This document shows positions 50,582 to 59,569 of a DNA stretch of 61,709 nucleotides, in pieces. The position numbers and the translations under genes are program-made. Every line of letters begins with the position of its first letter. Position 1 is the stretch's first letter. The notes under the pieces are model-generated. The model was not told the DNA's origin and ran no database searches. It saw only the letters and a list, made by a program, of their open reading frames with translations. The stretch comes from an uncultured Geobacter sp. (GTDB lineage: Bacteria > Desulfobacterota > Desulfuromonadia > Geobacterales > Geobacteraceae): contig CALABV010000231.1 in NCBI GenBank assembly GCA_937886325.1, forward strand, positions 1 through 61,709, given 5' to 3'.

Positions 50582-51490
50582 TCAATCCCACCACGGGTTG
50601 TCCGCTGAATACTCCACAAATTTCCAGTGAAGCCTGGTGGCATTCTCTGTTTCAATAATCTTCTGAATTGTGAATTCAAGTATCCGTTCCGCGCCGGGAA
50701 AACGGGTCAATCGCTCATCTTCCCACAAAACGGTTGCGCTCCCGGACAACTGCAGCGTGCTTCCATTTTCGAAGTCCATGAAGAGCAAACCGGCTTTCGG
50801 ATACTCGGTAATGTTTCCCAGCGAATTGAACATGCTGTTTCCGTTGTAATCCGGCCAGACGATAGTTTTTTCGTCAAGGATCTGAACGAATCCGGGGAAG
50901 CCGCCGCGGTGCGAACAGTCGGCGCCTTCTTGGGGATGAAAAGTCGCAAGGAAAAACGTATCAGCCTGCCCGATCAACTGCTGATTCGCCGCGTTCAGCG
51001 CTGTCCCATGCCTGATCGTGCGGGCTGCGTTACCATCATCGCCCGCCATTGCATATTCCCGCGACTGGATGTATCGCGGGCAGTTTGAATATACCTGGCG
51101 CGGCCGCATGGTAATCCCTTCCTCATCGATGTCGGCCCTGCCATTGATCCTCAGACGCCGCCGAGTCGCGAAATCGATTATGATAAGGCCAAGCTCACGG
51201 CTGCCTCCTGCATCTGCCATCAAGGGATCTTCTTCATTCGGCAAAGCCTTGATACGCATTGCCTGTTCGTCGACGACGCTCATGAAGCCGGGCGTGCCGC
51301 GGATGGAAGAGGCCCAGACCAGGCCGTTGCTATCTTCAGAGCCGTAGATGACCATCGGTTGACTCTCGATAAAAGCGATGAATTGATGGGCGATGACCGG
51401 ATATATGGTGCGGGCCATGGCGTTTGCCGTTTCTCGTAATCCGGCCCGTTCCTGCATCCGGATTTCACCAGGATGATACGGTGTGTTCAT
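50582..51490 (-). CDS. pyridoxamine 5'-phosphate oxidase-like flavin-binding protein
   Basis: 302 residues with two FMN-binding split-barrel-like units: FIESQPMVIYGSEDSNGLVW / ASSIRGTPGFMSVVDEQAMR, and QADTFFLATFHPQEGADCSH / RGGFPGFVQILDEKTIVWPD. Each ends in a strand such as GLIIIDFATRRRLRINGRA or GLLFMDFENGSTLQLSG. This is the COG3576 pattern; members bind FMN or heme and often have unknown roles. ATG at 51490 with GGGAGAAGGG upstream. Confidence 0.85.
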   Translation of the reverse strand: MNTPYHPGEIRMQERAGLRETANAMARTIYPVIAHQFIAFIESQPMVIYGSEDSNGLVWASSIRGTPGFMSVVDEQAMRIKALPNEEDPLMADAGGSRELGLIIIDFATRRRLRINGRADIDEEGITMRPRQVYSNCPRYIQSREYAMAGDDGNAARTIRHGTALNAANQQLIGQADTFFLATFHPQEGADCSHRGGFPGFVQILDEKTIVWPDYNGNSMFNSLGNITEYPKAGLLFMDFENGSTLQLSGSATVLWEDERLTRFPGAERILEFTIQKIIETENATRLHWKFVEYSADNPWWD

Positions 51491-51546
51491 CGCGAATCCC
51501 TTCTCCCTTCCCCACCCCGGCGCACCAGGGATTTCTGGGGATTTCT

Positions 51547-51601
51547 GGGGACATAATACAGTTTATTTACATCGTCAAGATTAAATCGGTATTGTGTCCC
51601 C
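51547..51601. repeat. inverted repeat with GGGGACA ends
   Basis: GGGGACATAATAC (51547-51559) and GTATTGTGTCCCC (51589-51601) are complementary at 12 of 13. Before it, GGGATTTCT is repeated in tandem. Ends of this kind are seen next to REP-type transposase relics; no transposase is present. Confidence 0.6.
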
Positions 51602-51681
51602 GGCCTCTTTATTTCGTTTCTGTCACTTCCGCCAGAATTCGTCTATAATTTCATGTCCTTTCGATTTGCCCTTCTATTCGT

Positions 51682-52272
51682 TCAATTTATTTCCGCACAG
51701 TGGTGGAGAATTCCGTCTCCATACATCCGCATCATAAGCGTCCTGTATAGGTTCCTCCGCACAGACGAAGAGGTAGGGTCGATATGCCAGTCCACCCCGG
51801 GTGGCCAGCCCGGACTCCACACCATCTTGGAGGCTTCGTCCTTGATATCGTATTTGACGTCCTTTCCCAAGCAACCGCGGATTTCGGCATGAAGTTCGTA
51901 TATGCATGGTACGCGAATAGGGGAAAGTCCACCTGTTGCAAGGTAAAAAGCAAAATGCTTCGGAGTCACAGCAACGGCCTGAGTGAGGACAACAGTCATA
52001 TGGACGTCTGCAGCGATGGGCGCCAGGTAAATCATCCTAAATAGATTGGCTCTTTCGAACTCCTGTAAGAACTCCTCGACTAATTTCTGTTCTACCTCGG
52101 TGTTAGGAGGGGGGAGAAAGGATATTTTGAAAGAAACGGAGGATTTCAATTCAGCATGGGGTACCGTAGGAAGTTCCACCTTAGGCAATAGTCCCTCTTG
52201 TGGCAAAGCACAGCCCCATGCAGATAATAGCGTTGCGAACAAGGTGAACTTGACAATCAATATTCGAATCAT
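51682..52272 (-). CDS. putative lipoprotein, hypothetical
   Basis: 196 residues. Signal FTLFATLLSAWGCALPQ (lipobox SAWGC). The mature part VSFKISFLPPPNTEVEQKLV / EEFLQEFERANLFRMIYLAP / IAADVHMTVVLTQAV is mixed alpha/beta and unrecognised. Lower GC than the surroundings. Starts at ATG 52272, 58 bp beyond the attC-like site of the cassette at 52331, on the same strand. It could be the next cassette in an array, but no attC follows its stop. Confidence 0.65.
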   Translation of the reverse strand: MIRILIVKFTLFATLLSAWGCALPQEGLLPKVELPTVPHAELKSSVSFKISFLPPPNTEVEQKLVEEFLQEFERANLFRMIYLAPIAADVHMTVVLTQAVAVTPKHFAFYLATGGLSPIRVPCIYELHAEIRGCLGKDVKYDIKDEASKMVWSPGWPPGVDWHIDPTSSSVRRNLYRTLMMRMYGDGILHHCAEIN

Positions 52273-52329
52273 CGACTTTGTTGACTCCGAGGTTCACCGT
52301 TCGACGCTAGACGGAGCCTTTGTCTTGTA

Positions 52330-52404
52330 GTCCAACGGCCTGCGCCCTTGACCCGCACCGGGGCGCTTCTCAGCCCCGGTCGGCGTCCAAGGGCCTGGTT
52401 ATGC
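52330..52404 (-). other. attC-like integron recombination site
   Basis: On the minus strand the site runs from GCATAAC (52404-52398) to GTTGGAC (52336-52330). Between them are imperfect arms GGCCCTTGGAC and GTCAAGGGC with extra bases, and a perfect inner stem ACCGGGGC/GCCCCGGT. GTTGGAC fits the R' core GTTRRRY. GCATAAC is the exact complement of GTTATGC at 53277-53271 before the cassette gene, as expected for one cassette's two ends. The stop codon of the gene lies within GCATAAC. Confidence 0.75.
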
Positions 52405-53253
52405 CATTTTCAGAAGTCGCTGGAAATCACTTTCTCCAATGATTCTGATTTGCTGCCCCTTGGCCATGAGTTCTTCGGCTTTTCGATGCTTTGAGCTCTT
52501 TTCGTGACCGGCTAGACGACAGATATCTTGGTCGCCGACAACAAGGAGAGTGGTATGCTTAGTTACTCCGCTCTCTACTGCACACCCTGCCACAGCGGCC
52601 GCATCAGCGGCCTCCCTTCGAGGCATAGAAAGTGCGCCTGTGAATACTAACTTCTCTCCGTAAAGTGGGCCATCTTGATTTGCATCTCTGACGATGGATC
52701 CGGCAGTTGATGGGTTTATTGGTTGGTTTACCCGCTCAACCCATTGCTCAACGCTCAAGCCAGTTTCCGTCATAGCCCGCAACAAGATTTCTCCAGCAAC
52801 CCTTGCATCTTCTATTGCGTTGTGATGCTCAAATTCGATCTTAAAATGTTTTGCGACGTTTGCGAGGCCGTAACCACTTTGGGCGAAGGCAGGCCAGGCA
52901 CGTCTCACCACTCTCGACGTGTCTAACCAAGTGCAGCCATGCGGTAGGACACCGTTTTTTTCACAGGCACGAGTCAGGGCAGCGCGATCAAAAGATGTAT
53001 GACTGGCAACAATATGTCCTTCTAGCCATTTCGAAAGCTGTGAGTGAACATCTCTCCACTTTGGTGCATTGCGAACAGTGTGTTCCTGAATGCCATGTAT
53101 AGAAACGTTCATTTCATCGAAATAATCCTCTGGATTTACTAAAGATTCCCACGAATCATAAAATTTCCCATTTTGAAACGCCGCTACGCCAACTTGGCAG
53201 ATACTTGAAAAATTGGGATTTGCTGTTTCCACGTCGATTACTACGAAGCTCAT
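52399..53253 (-). CDS. DEDD exonuclease with C-terminal BRCT domain, in a gene cassette
   Basis: 284 residues from the ATG at 53253 (GGGAGGAGAT upstream). Exonuclease domain at 1-165: Exo I FVVIDVETANPNFSSICQVG, Exo II VASHTSFDRAAL, Exo III HNAIEDARVAG with its His, as in the DnaQ/DNA polymerase III epsilon group. BRCT domain at about 200-280: LYGEKLVFTGALSMPRREAA, then GVTKHTTLLVVGD, as in NAD ligase-type BRCTs. Trims DNA 3' ends; the BRCT may bind DNA ends. Lower GC than neighbours, a very short leader and the attC-like site after the stop point to transfer. Confidence 0.88.
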   Translation of the reverse strand: MSFVVIDVETANPNFSSICQVGVAAFQNGKFYDSWESLVNPEDYFDEMNVSIHGIQEHTVRNAPKWRDVHSQLSKWLEGHIVASHTSFDRAALTRACEKNGVLPHGCTWLDTSRVVRRAWPAFAQSGYGLANVAKHFKIEFEHHNAIEDARVAGEILLRAMTETGLSVEQWVERVNQPINPSTAGSIVRDANQDGPLYGEKLVFTGALSMPRREAADAAAVAGCAVESGVTKHTTLLVVGDQDICRLAGHEKSSKHRKAEELMAKGQQIRIIGESDFQRLLKMA

Positions 53254-53270
53254 ATCTCCTCCCTTTTTGC

Positions 53271-53277
53271 GCATAAC
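53271..53277 (-). other. 5' core site of the cassette
   Basis: Minus strand GTTATGC, 18 bp upstream of the ATG. The break G/TTATGC would be the recombination point. It pairs with GCATAAC at the start of the attC-like site. Confidence 0.65.
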
Positions 53278-53285
53278 TACTTATT

Positions 53286-53315
53286 CACCGGTTCACGCGC
53301 GCGCGTGAACCGGTG
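53286..53315. repeat. perfect 30-bp palindrome
   Basis: The half is CACCGGTTCACGCGC, mirrored without a loop. It lies 8 bp outside the cassette core site. It may be part of the insertion target, or a terminator for the gene at 53519. The remaining gap to 53518 shows nothing else. Confidence 0.75.
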
Positions 53316-53518
53316 ATCTTCCCAAATGGAATATTTATTCAGGCGAATTATCATTCAGGAATCTGATATGAGAAAATTTCCAGCATCACGTACGGGATAA
53401 CCGGGAACGCACGTACCGTCAACCGCCAGCTGTCTGTCCCGCAGCGCGTTTTTTGAAAAACCGATTGCTCTCGGAACTCAGCCTGTTCCTGAAGGGGCTT
53501 GCACTCCGCCCCTTTCCA

Positions 53519-54436
53519 TCAGCTCTCCTTGCCCATCAGAAAATCCGGATCCTGATACGCCGGGTTGGGATACGTATAAAAACCACGGCCGCTTTTTGTG
53601 CCCAGCCATCCTTTATCAACATACTCCCTTTTAATGAATTCCGCGTTTATGCGGGTTTGCGGGTCGTTGCGGGCAACATTCGAGGATTCCGTAACGTGCA
53701 ATACGGTATCAAGGCCGACATTGTCCAGCATGCCGAGGGGCCCGACGGGCATTTTCATGATTCCCATCCAGGCGCGATCAACATCGTGCACCGACGCGAC
53801 GCCATTGGCGACCAGGGCAATCGCCGCGGAGTTCAGGGGGCCGTACATGGCGTTGAAAACATACCCGTGATTTTCCTTGCGGAGAACCATGGGTATCTGG
53901 TTGATGGATCGGGCAAAATCGCGGACCAGCGTTACCACGTCCGCCGCAGTTCCGGGATGGGGCATGACATCGGCCACGTTCCCGACCCAGACCGGCTGGT
54001 GGAAATGGAACGCGAGGAATCGCTCCGGCCGGCCCGTGGCTTCGGCGATTACCGAGGGGACCAGCATGGAGGTATTGGTGCTAAAAATGGTCCGGCTGGG
54101 GCACAGCTCGTTGAAGCGGGCAAAAACCTTCCCCTTCAGGGCGGGATCCTCGGGAATCGATTCGTTGAGCAGGTCCGCCTCCCGGGCCGCCTCCGCCGCA
54201 TCGGTCGTGGCGGCAATCCCGGCAAGGGCTTGTTCTGCTCTCCGTCTCTCCAGATGACCACCGTTGACAAGACTGTCCGCATAGGCGCCGAGCCGCTTGA
54301 GAGATGTATCCAGGGCAGCCCCGTCTATGTCGTAGAGAGTGACTCCGTAGCCATGGGCCGCGCACTGGAAGGCGATCTGCCGGCCCATGGTCCCACTTCC
54401 GACAATCAGCACTTTCCTGATATCTTTCAGTTCCAT
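53519..54436 (-). CDS. 3-hydroxyacyl-CoA dehydrogenase family protein
   Basis: 305 residues. NAD site VLIVGSGTMGRQIAFQCAAH, central ERFLAFHFHQPVWVGNVADV / MPHPGTAADVV with the catalytic His, and the C-terminal helical domain (DRAWMGIMKMPVGPLGMLDN, GRGFYTYPNPAYQDPDFL). The HFHQP segment replaces the usual HFFNP of FadB/HBD enzymes, so the substrate may differ from 3-hydroxybutyryl-CoA. RBS AAAGGAGAGC. Single gene. Confidence 0.9.
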   Translation of the reverse strand: MELKDIRKVLIVGSGTMGRQIAFQCAAHGYGVTLYDIDGAALDTSLKRLGAYADSLVNGGHLERRRAEQALAGIAATTDAAEAAREADLLNESIPEDPALKGKVFARFNELCPSRTIFSTNTSMLVPSVIAEATGRPERFLAFHFHQPVWVGNVADVMPHPGTAADVVTLVRDFARSINQIPMVLRKENHGYVFNAMYGPLNSAAIALVANGVASVHDVDRAWMGIMKMPVGPLGMLDNVGLDTVLHVTESSNVARNDPQTRINAEFIKREYVDKGWLGTKSGRGFYTYPNPAYQDPDFLMGKES

Positions 54437-54527
54437 AGAAGCTCTCCTTTGCTTGGATACGCACGCGGTTTATTCCGCGGAATTCCTGTCATGCATGACT
54501 TTTTCGGCACCCCATTCCGCTTTTTGC

Positions 54528-55034
54528 CTATTCCAACGGTTTCAGCTCCGAATCGGGAGCATCCTTCGCTTTGACGTAAACCTTGGCCGGATCCTGCAAA
54601 GTTGCCGCGAAGAGCTTCCCGCCGTTCTGATGCGCCGCGGTGATGCTGTAGCCTGTCTCTCCCTCCCGATCGTATGTAACCGTCACATTCTCGGCAGGCT
54701 TGAATCCGGCCTGGTCCAGCGATTCGGGATAGTACCTGTTGTAGGCAAAGTAGCTGTCACAGGCGGCCCGGGCTTTCGTGAGTTCGCCGCGCGCCAGGGC
54801 GTCGCTTCCCTTGCTCCGGTACGCGGCGTACTGGGGGATGGCAATGGCGGCCACGATACCCAGCACGGCAATGCCGAAGAAACCCGCCACCAATACTATG
54901 ACCAATATCATCGCCGCCTTGCTTCGCTTCCCCGAGTTCGCGTCCTGACCCTTCCCGCACGCGGGACAGACCAGCGTCTTCGCCGTAATCACGAAACCGC
55001 AATGTCTGCAAAACATCTTTGCGCCTGTTTCCAT
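54528..55034 (-). CDS. zinc-ribbon plus pilin-like protein
   Basis: 168 residues from the ATG at 55034 (GAGGGGATGC upstream). N-terminal zinc ribbon KMFCRHCGFVITAKTLVCPA / CGKGQDA, then a membrane helix AAMILVIVLVAGFFGIAVLG / IVAAIAIPQYAAYRS of type IV pilin flavour. The globular part (KARAACDSYFAYNRYYPESL, TYDREGETGYSITAAHQNGG) resembles a pilin head with a Cys. There is no prepilin peptidase site before the helix, so it is probably an inner-membrane protein and not an assembled pilin. Confidence 0.7.
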   Translation of the reverse strand: METGAKMFCRHCGFVITAKTLVCPACGKGQDANSGKRSKAAMILVIVLVAGFFGIAVLGIVAAIAIPQYAAYRSKGSDALARGELTKARAACDSYFAYNRYYPESLDQAGFKPAENVTVTYDREGETGYSITAAHQNGGKLFAATLQDPAKVYVKAKDAPDSELKPLE

Positions 55035-55336
55035 GCATCCCCTCCCGAAATGGATTCCAGTATCCTGCAATTACTTGTTTTCATCAGATTGCCGATATGA
55101 TTTCTTACCTGAACCACTCTCTGAAAACCATTTAATTTTTTTCAATTAAGGGGAAGGGAATCGTGTAGAGCGTACACAGGAAAACGGGAGCTGTTTCGGC
55201 GAGCAGTTCCGGAGCAGATCCGGAGATTACCTGGTGGAAAGCAAGAAAGGTATCCACGCAACCGGACACGCTGAGTTGCCCGATCATACTCTCCCCTTTG
55301 CCAGTCAAAAGCCTGATCTGCATGAGCCGGCGAAGC
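55035..55336. other. intergenic, nothing supported
   Basis: 302 bp. No gene, repeat or strong hairpin that I can support. An AATTAAGGGGAAGGG stretch near 55143 precedes the region that is downstream of the MscS gene. Confidence 0.4.
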
Positions 55337-57106
55337 CTATTTTTTCGCCTCGGCCGAATTCTCGGAGATTGACCCCGGCGGTGGATACGGCAGAGAATCG
55401 CGCATCTCCTCGATCTCGGAGGAAGAAAAATCCGGAAACGGCAACTGGCTGTCATCTTGCCACTGCCGGGCCTTCCGAGCGGCCGCCTCTGTCCTTTCCC
55501 GGTCGATACCCGAGTCTTTTCCCAGGTAAACGGTATGGGAAGGAAAGGCGAATCCAGTCCCGGACTCGGTCACGATATCCATGATCCGCAGCAGAAGATC
55601 TTCGCGGATAGCGGTGAATTCCTCCAGGTCACACGTGCGGACGAAACTGAAGATTTCTACCGAGAGAGCGCTGTCGCCGAAACCGGAAAAACGTGCCCGC
55701 GCCGTATCCGTCTCAACTTTCGGGTGCCTGTAAAGCAGGCGTCGAATCTCGGCCAGGAGGTAGCGCATTTGGTCGCAGGTGGTCTCGTAACGCAGCCCGA
55801 GGACAGGGTTGAACAATATCTTGTCACGGCGGCTGAAGTTTTCTACGTTGATCGTCGCCAGGGCGCCGTTGGGGACGGAGAGCTCGGTGCGCTCCAGGGT
55901 TCGAATGCGGGTGGAACGCAGACTGATATCCTCCACGGTTCCGAGACGATTTCCTATCTGGCAGAAATCGCCCACGCGAATCACGTCATCTCCCATGACG
56001 GAGGCTCCGCCAAACAGGTTTTCAATGGTTTTCTGAGCGCCGAAACTGATGGCAAGACCCCCGATTCCCAGGCCGGCAATGGCGGCGGTCATGTCGAAAC
56101 CGAGCGCACGCAGGATAGCCAGCCCGCAGAAAGCGATCACCAGGATCTTGATCACGCGTTGAGCGAGCAGCAGCAGGGAGTCCATCTGAGGCTTCCCGCG
56201 CGCGACCGCGCGATTGCGCAGCGATGTGACGACCCACGTCAGCAGCTGCAAAAGCAACCCGGCCACGCCGATCGCGTAACCTATTTTCAGCAGAACAAAG
56301 TAGTAGTGACGATAGAGGATTGGAAAACCAATGAACTGAAAAATCACGGCATTAACGATTACCGCGATTATCAGCCACACCGGACCGGAGACCCGTAACC
56401 AGCTCGCTATCGCCGCATGCCCTATGAAACGCCTCCAAAGCCGTGCGGGCAAAACGAACAGCATGATCAGGAGCCAGGCCAGGGCTGCCGCAGCGGGAAT
56501 CGTCGCCAGGAGCTCCAGCCATTTGGAAACCGGCACTTCGAGGAATTCCTTACCCAGGAGCGTCGTCGGTGCATTGGCACTCTCGCGCTGCTTCGGCAGA
56601 CGGTCGTACAGATCGGGAACCTTGGCGAGCGTTTCAGCCGAAAACAGCCAGATCATGCCCGCATCGGGATCGCTGATGCGGACCAGGTCCACGTTTGCCT
56701 GGACGCCGTTCACGGAAACCACCCCTATTCTCTCGTGATCGAGGGGCACGCCTTCTTGCGCGGTCCCTTCAGGGTGTATGGTGACCTCCGGCAGGCCGCC
56801 GACCAGCCCCTTATCCAGCACGCTCTGCAATTTGAGGGCGAGCTGCTTTCCCTGAGACTGTCGTTGGGAAGGGTTTAACTGCAGGTACTGTGCGGCGGTC
56901 TGATAATTCCCGAGTTGCGCCGATTTCAGAAACCCGAGGAAACATCCACTGGGAGTCTGCCTTTCCAGCAGATCGCTGGGCTTTTCCGTCCCTGCTTTCT
57001 GCTCCGGCGATATACCCGGCAGGGTCAGTGCGGCAGCATACGAAGCTGTAATGATTACATGCAGACCGATAATGCAGATAAGCAGGTGTCTTCGGAAGAA
57101 CTTCAT
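55337..57106 (-). CDS. MscS-family mechanosensitive channel
   Basis: 589 residues. Signal peptide LLICIIGLHVIITASYAAAL. A periplasmic domain to about 190 is followed by four or five membrane helices and the pore region LGFDMTAAIAGLGIGGLAIS / FGAQKTIENLFGGASVMGDD, the MscS TM3 and first beta-domain signature. The beta and alpha/beta vestibule follow (VRVGDFCQIGNRLGTVEDIS, RTLERTELSVPNGALATINV). Larger than E. coli MscS, closer to YbdG/YnaI-type. Releases solutes on hypo-osmotic shock. Confidence 0.92.
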   Translation of the reverse strand: MKFFRRHLLICIIGLHVIITASYAAALTLPGISPEQKAGTEKPSDLLERQTPSGCFLGFLKSAQLGNYQTAAQYLQLNPSQRQSQGKQLALKLQSVLDKGLVGGLPEVTIHPEGTAQEGVPLDHERIGVVSVNGVQANVDLVRISDPDAGMIWLFSAETLAKVPDLYDRLPKQRESANAPTTLLGKEFLEVPVSKWLELLATIPAAAALAWLLIMLFVLPARLWRRFIGHAAIASWLRVSGPVWLIIAVIVNAVIFQFIGFPILYRHYYFVLLKIGYAIGVAGLLLQLLTWVVTSLRNRAVARGKPQMDSLLLLAQRVIKILVIAFCGLAILRALGFDMTAAIAGLGIGGLAISFGAQKTIENLFGGASVMGDDVIRVGDFCQIGNRLGTVEDISLRSTRIRTLERTELSVPNGALATINVENFSRRDKILFNPVLGLRYETTCDQMRYLLAEIRRLLYRHPKVETDTARARFSGFGDSALSVEIFSFVRTCDLEEFTAIREDLLLRIMDIVTESGTGFAFPSHTVYLGKDSGIDRERTEAAARKARQWQDDSQLPFPDFSSSEIEEMRDSLPYPPPGSISENSAEAKK

Positions 57107-57351
57107 CGCGTATCCTCCGGTAAATGACCCTGAAATTACAGGGAATTACAGGAACGAATTACAGGGACAACGTATCAGACTACCCCCAAACCTGAGCAAA
57201 GTGACTGCGTTGAAATGAAAGAATAACAAGATATAATTTATTCTCAACCTGACACTGTCCGACTTTCAAATTGCCGGATTCAATTTCCTCACGCCGAATT
57301 ACTTCCCGGAACATCACTCAACCCATTCCATCAAAGAGAAAGGAGAAAGCT

Positions 57352-57996
57352 ATGAAGAGACTGATACCGGTTTTAGTGGCGATCTTTATGGCAGGTACAG
57401 CAAATGCCGAAATGCCCCTTTTTGCCGCCAAATGCACGAAGGACCTGAACGTCGACTCCAACACGAAGAGGCAGGTCTACATCAACGGGAAGGTGGCAAA
57501 GATCATCAAGCGACCAGACGGGCAGATCACTGCCCGCTCCGGCGGGGTGTGGATCGACATCACTCCCAAGGGCGATCAGCCGCCGCTGGTCACCTACACG
57601 GCCAAGGACAAGACTACCGGCGTTTGCGAAGTCGTGTCGTTCAAGGCGCCGGGATCAGGTACAAAGAAAACTCAGGCATCCTCCTCCGAGCGTGCGGGCC
57701 AAGGGATATTCGATGCCAACGGGAATATCCCCTGCGCCCGGCATAAGGGCCAGCCCATGGGCCAGTGTCCCTTCGGCGTGGCGCGTGACGGCGGTGGTAC
57801 TGCCACCGTGGTCGTAACCCATCCGGATGGGCGCAAACGCTTCATTTTCTTCGAAAAGGGCAAGGCTATCAGCGCCGACCTCTCCCAGGCGGACGGCAAC
57901 ATGAAATTTCGCGCCAAAAAGCAATACGATCTGTACATGATAAATGCCGGCGACGAGCGCTACGAGATTCCGGAGGCGGTTATTTTCGGCGGATAG
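57352..57996 (+). CDS. secreted protein of unknown function
   Basis: 214 residues from the ATG at 57352 (AAAGGAGAAAGC upstream). Signal peptide ends GTANA-EMP. A central part GIFDANGNIPCARHKGQPMG / QCPFGVARDGGGTATVVVTH has three Cys, and the C-terminus KKQYDLYMINAGDERYEIPE / AVIFGG looks like a strand-rich domain. The ACARxxxQPxGxCxFGVAR-type motif is seen in several secreted proteins of unknown role. Followed by a META-domain lipoprotein, 35 bp away. Confidence 0.78.
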   Translation: MKRLIPVLVAIFMAGTANAEMPLFAAKCTKDLNVDSNTKRQVYINGKVAKIIKRPDGQITARSGGVWIDITPKGDQPPLVTYTAKDKTTGVCEVVSFKAPGSGTKKTQASSSERAGQGIFDANGNIPCARHKGQPMGQCPFGVARDGGGTATVVVTHPDGRKRFIFFEKGKAISADLSQADGNMKFRAKKQYDLYMINAGDERYEIPEAVIFGG

Positions 57997-58031
57997 GGGT
58001 AATCTGCTCCCCAATGAAAGGAGTGATAACC

Positions 58032-59063
58032 ATGAATCGTAATGTTCGCGGCATGCTCCGCGTCTGGATGGCCGCGACCCTCGTGTCCCTGGCGGTCCTC
58101 ACGGGATGCGTCGCCCCCGCCGGCAAAGCCGCCCCGACCCACGACACGCAGACGACCGCGCCCGACCGGAATGTGCGGGAAACCTCCGCCGTCGCGTTGC
58201 GCAGTCCACTGTCAGACACCGAATGGCGCCTGATAGAGATTCAGTCCATGGATGATTCCATCGGCGCCACCCGGCCGGACGACCCGTCCCTGTACACGAT
58301 GAGCCTGAAAGGCGACGGTACGGTTGCCATGCGCCTCAACTGCAACAGGGCCATGGGCTCATGGTCCGCCGACGCCGGTCCCGAAAGGTCCGGCGGAAGC
58401 TTCCGGTTCGGCCCTCTCGCAGGCACCCGGGCCCTCTGCCCTCCTCCCAGCCTGGACGAGCGGGTGGTGGCTGATTCCGAGTATGTCCGCTCGTACCTCT
58501 TGAAGAACGGACGGCTCTATCTCAGCCTCATGGCCGATGGCGGCATTTACGCGTGGGAACCGCATCCGGACGTGCCGTTCCTGACGGAACCGGACAAGGA
58601 TCTCGAAGAGGCGATTCGCCGGGCGTCGCCAGACTACACCAAGGGTGTCGTCGACGTCGAAGGGAGCATCGGCAGAGGGCGCTATGTCTACGGCAGGGTC
58701 GATCTGAACGGCGATGGTCGGGACGAGGTATTTGTCTACCTCCTGGGTTCGATTTTCTGCGGTACCGGCGGATGCAATCTCATGCTCTTCACGGCAACCG
58801 GCAATGGGTATTCGTTGATCAACGAGTTCACCACCGCCAGGCTCCCGATCATCGTCTCGGCAGAGAAAACCAAGGGCTGGAAGAATATCATCTGGATGAA
58901 ATCCGGCGGAGGGGTTCCGCCCTTCTACCTCAGCCACACCTTCAACGGCAAGCGATACGTCGAGGGGAGCAGTTTGCCGGCGGACAAGGCCCCCGAGGGG
59001 ATGAGGTATCTCGCGGGAGAGTTGACGTTCGAGAAGGGAATTCCCCTGGAACCCCGGAACTGA
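58032..59063 (+). CDS. META-domain lipoprotein
   Basis: 343 residues. Lipoprotein signal VSLAVLTGCVAPAGK. A META (HslJ-like) domain at about 58-165: LSDTEWRLIEIQSMDDSI, LNCNRAMGSWSADAGPERSG, RALCPPPSLDERVVADSEYV. The second half (VYGRVDLNGDGRDEVFVYLL / GSIFCGTGGCNLMLF) has an FG-GAP-like DxNxDGxxE calcium-type loop. Outer- or inner-membrane-anchored; perhaps an inhibitor or stress protein. Probably co-transcribed with 57352. Confidence 0.85.
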   Translation: MNRNVRGMLRVWMAATLVSLAVLTGCVAPAGKAAPTHDTQTTAPDRNVRETSAVALRSPLSDTEWRLIEIQSMDDSIGATRPDDPSLYTMSLKGDGTVAMRLNCNRAMGSWSADAGPERSGGSFRFGPLAGTRALCPPPSLDERVVADSEYVRSYLLKNGRLYLSLMADGGIYAWEPHPDVPFLTEPDKDLEEAIRRASPDYTKGVVDVEGSIGRGRYVYGRVDLNGDGRDEVFVYLLGSIFCGTGGCNLMLFTATGNGYSLINEFTTARLPIIVSAEKTKGWKNIIWMKSGGGVPPFYLSHTFNGKRYVEGSSLPADKAPEGMRYLAGELTFEKGIPLEPRN

Positions 59064-59165
59064 TCCGAAAATCAGGAACGAGGCGTCTTTGTCGGCGTGA
59101 TCCAGTGAAACATTTCCTGGTATGAAACGATAGCGCATTTTATCTTCGTACTCAGGAGACAAACC

Positions 59166-59447
59166 ATGCAATTCCTGGCCTCATTGTTCGTCGGGAAACC
59201 GCTCAACATATTGGCGGTAGCGGCCCTTTTCTTTGCCGGTTGCCTTGCACTTCGATTCACTGCCTTGGGCGTCGGCCGCCATCTCCGATCGCTTGTTGCG
59301 GCAGCTGTAGCCTGGGTAGTTTATGCGGCCTGGGAATGGTTAATCCTTTTTCTGACCCCGGAGGCCAACATCCGGGTCGACCTTTTCGTTATTTGGCCGG
59401 TCCTGGCAATCCTCTCGGCGTGGCCGCTCTTCCGCTTGATTCGATAG
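59166..59447 (+). CDS. small integral membrane protein
   Basis: 93 residues, three hydrophobic segments (ILAVAALFFAGCLALRFTAL, LVAAAVAWVVYAAWEWLILF, LFVIWPVLAILSAWPLF). RBS AGGAGACAAACC before ATG 59166. Unknown function; small stress-type membrane protein by size. Confidence 0.75.
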   Translation: MQFLASLFVGKPLNILAVAALFFAGCLALRFTALGVGRHLRSLVAAAVAWVVYAAWEWLILFLTPEANIRVDLFVIWPVLAILSAWPLFRLIR

Positions 59448-59569
59448 GCACACATGTTCGTTCGCATTTCTTTTCGGCGATTACATCCTTGGTATTTGGG
59501 TTCCTGATTCATCATAATTCGGTCGGTTGGCATAACATTCACACCCATAAGTAAGGAGGAATCAACGCC

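Noticed and set aside
51682..52272. Second integron cassette
   Set aside because: It starts right after the attC-like core, but no attC with a matching GTCCAAC core follows its stop codon.
52331..53277. Restriction or CRISPR defence role for the exonuclease-BRCT gene
   Set aside because: No partner defence gene or repeat array lies nearby. The exonuclease type is common in general DNA repair.
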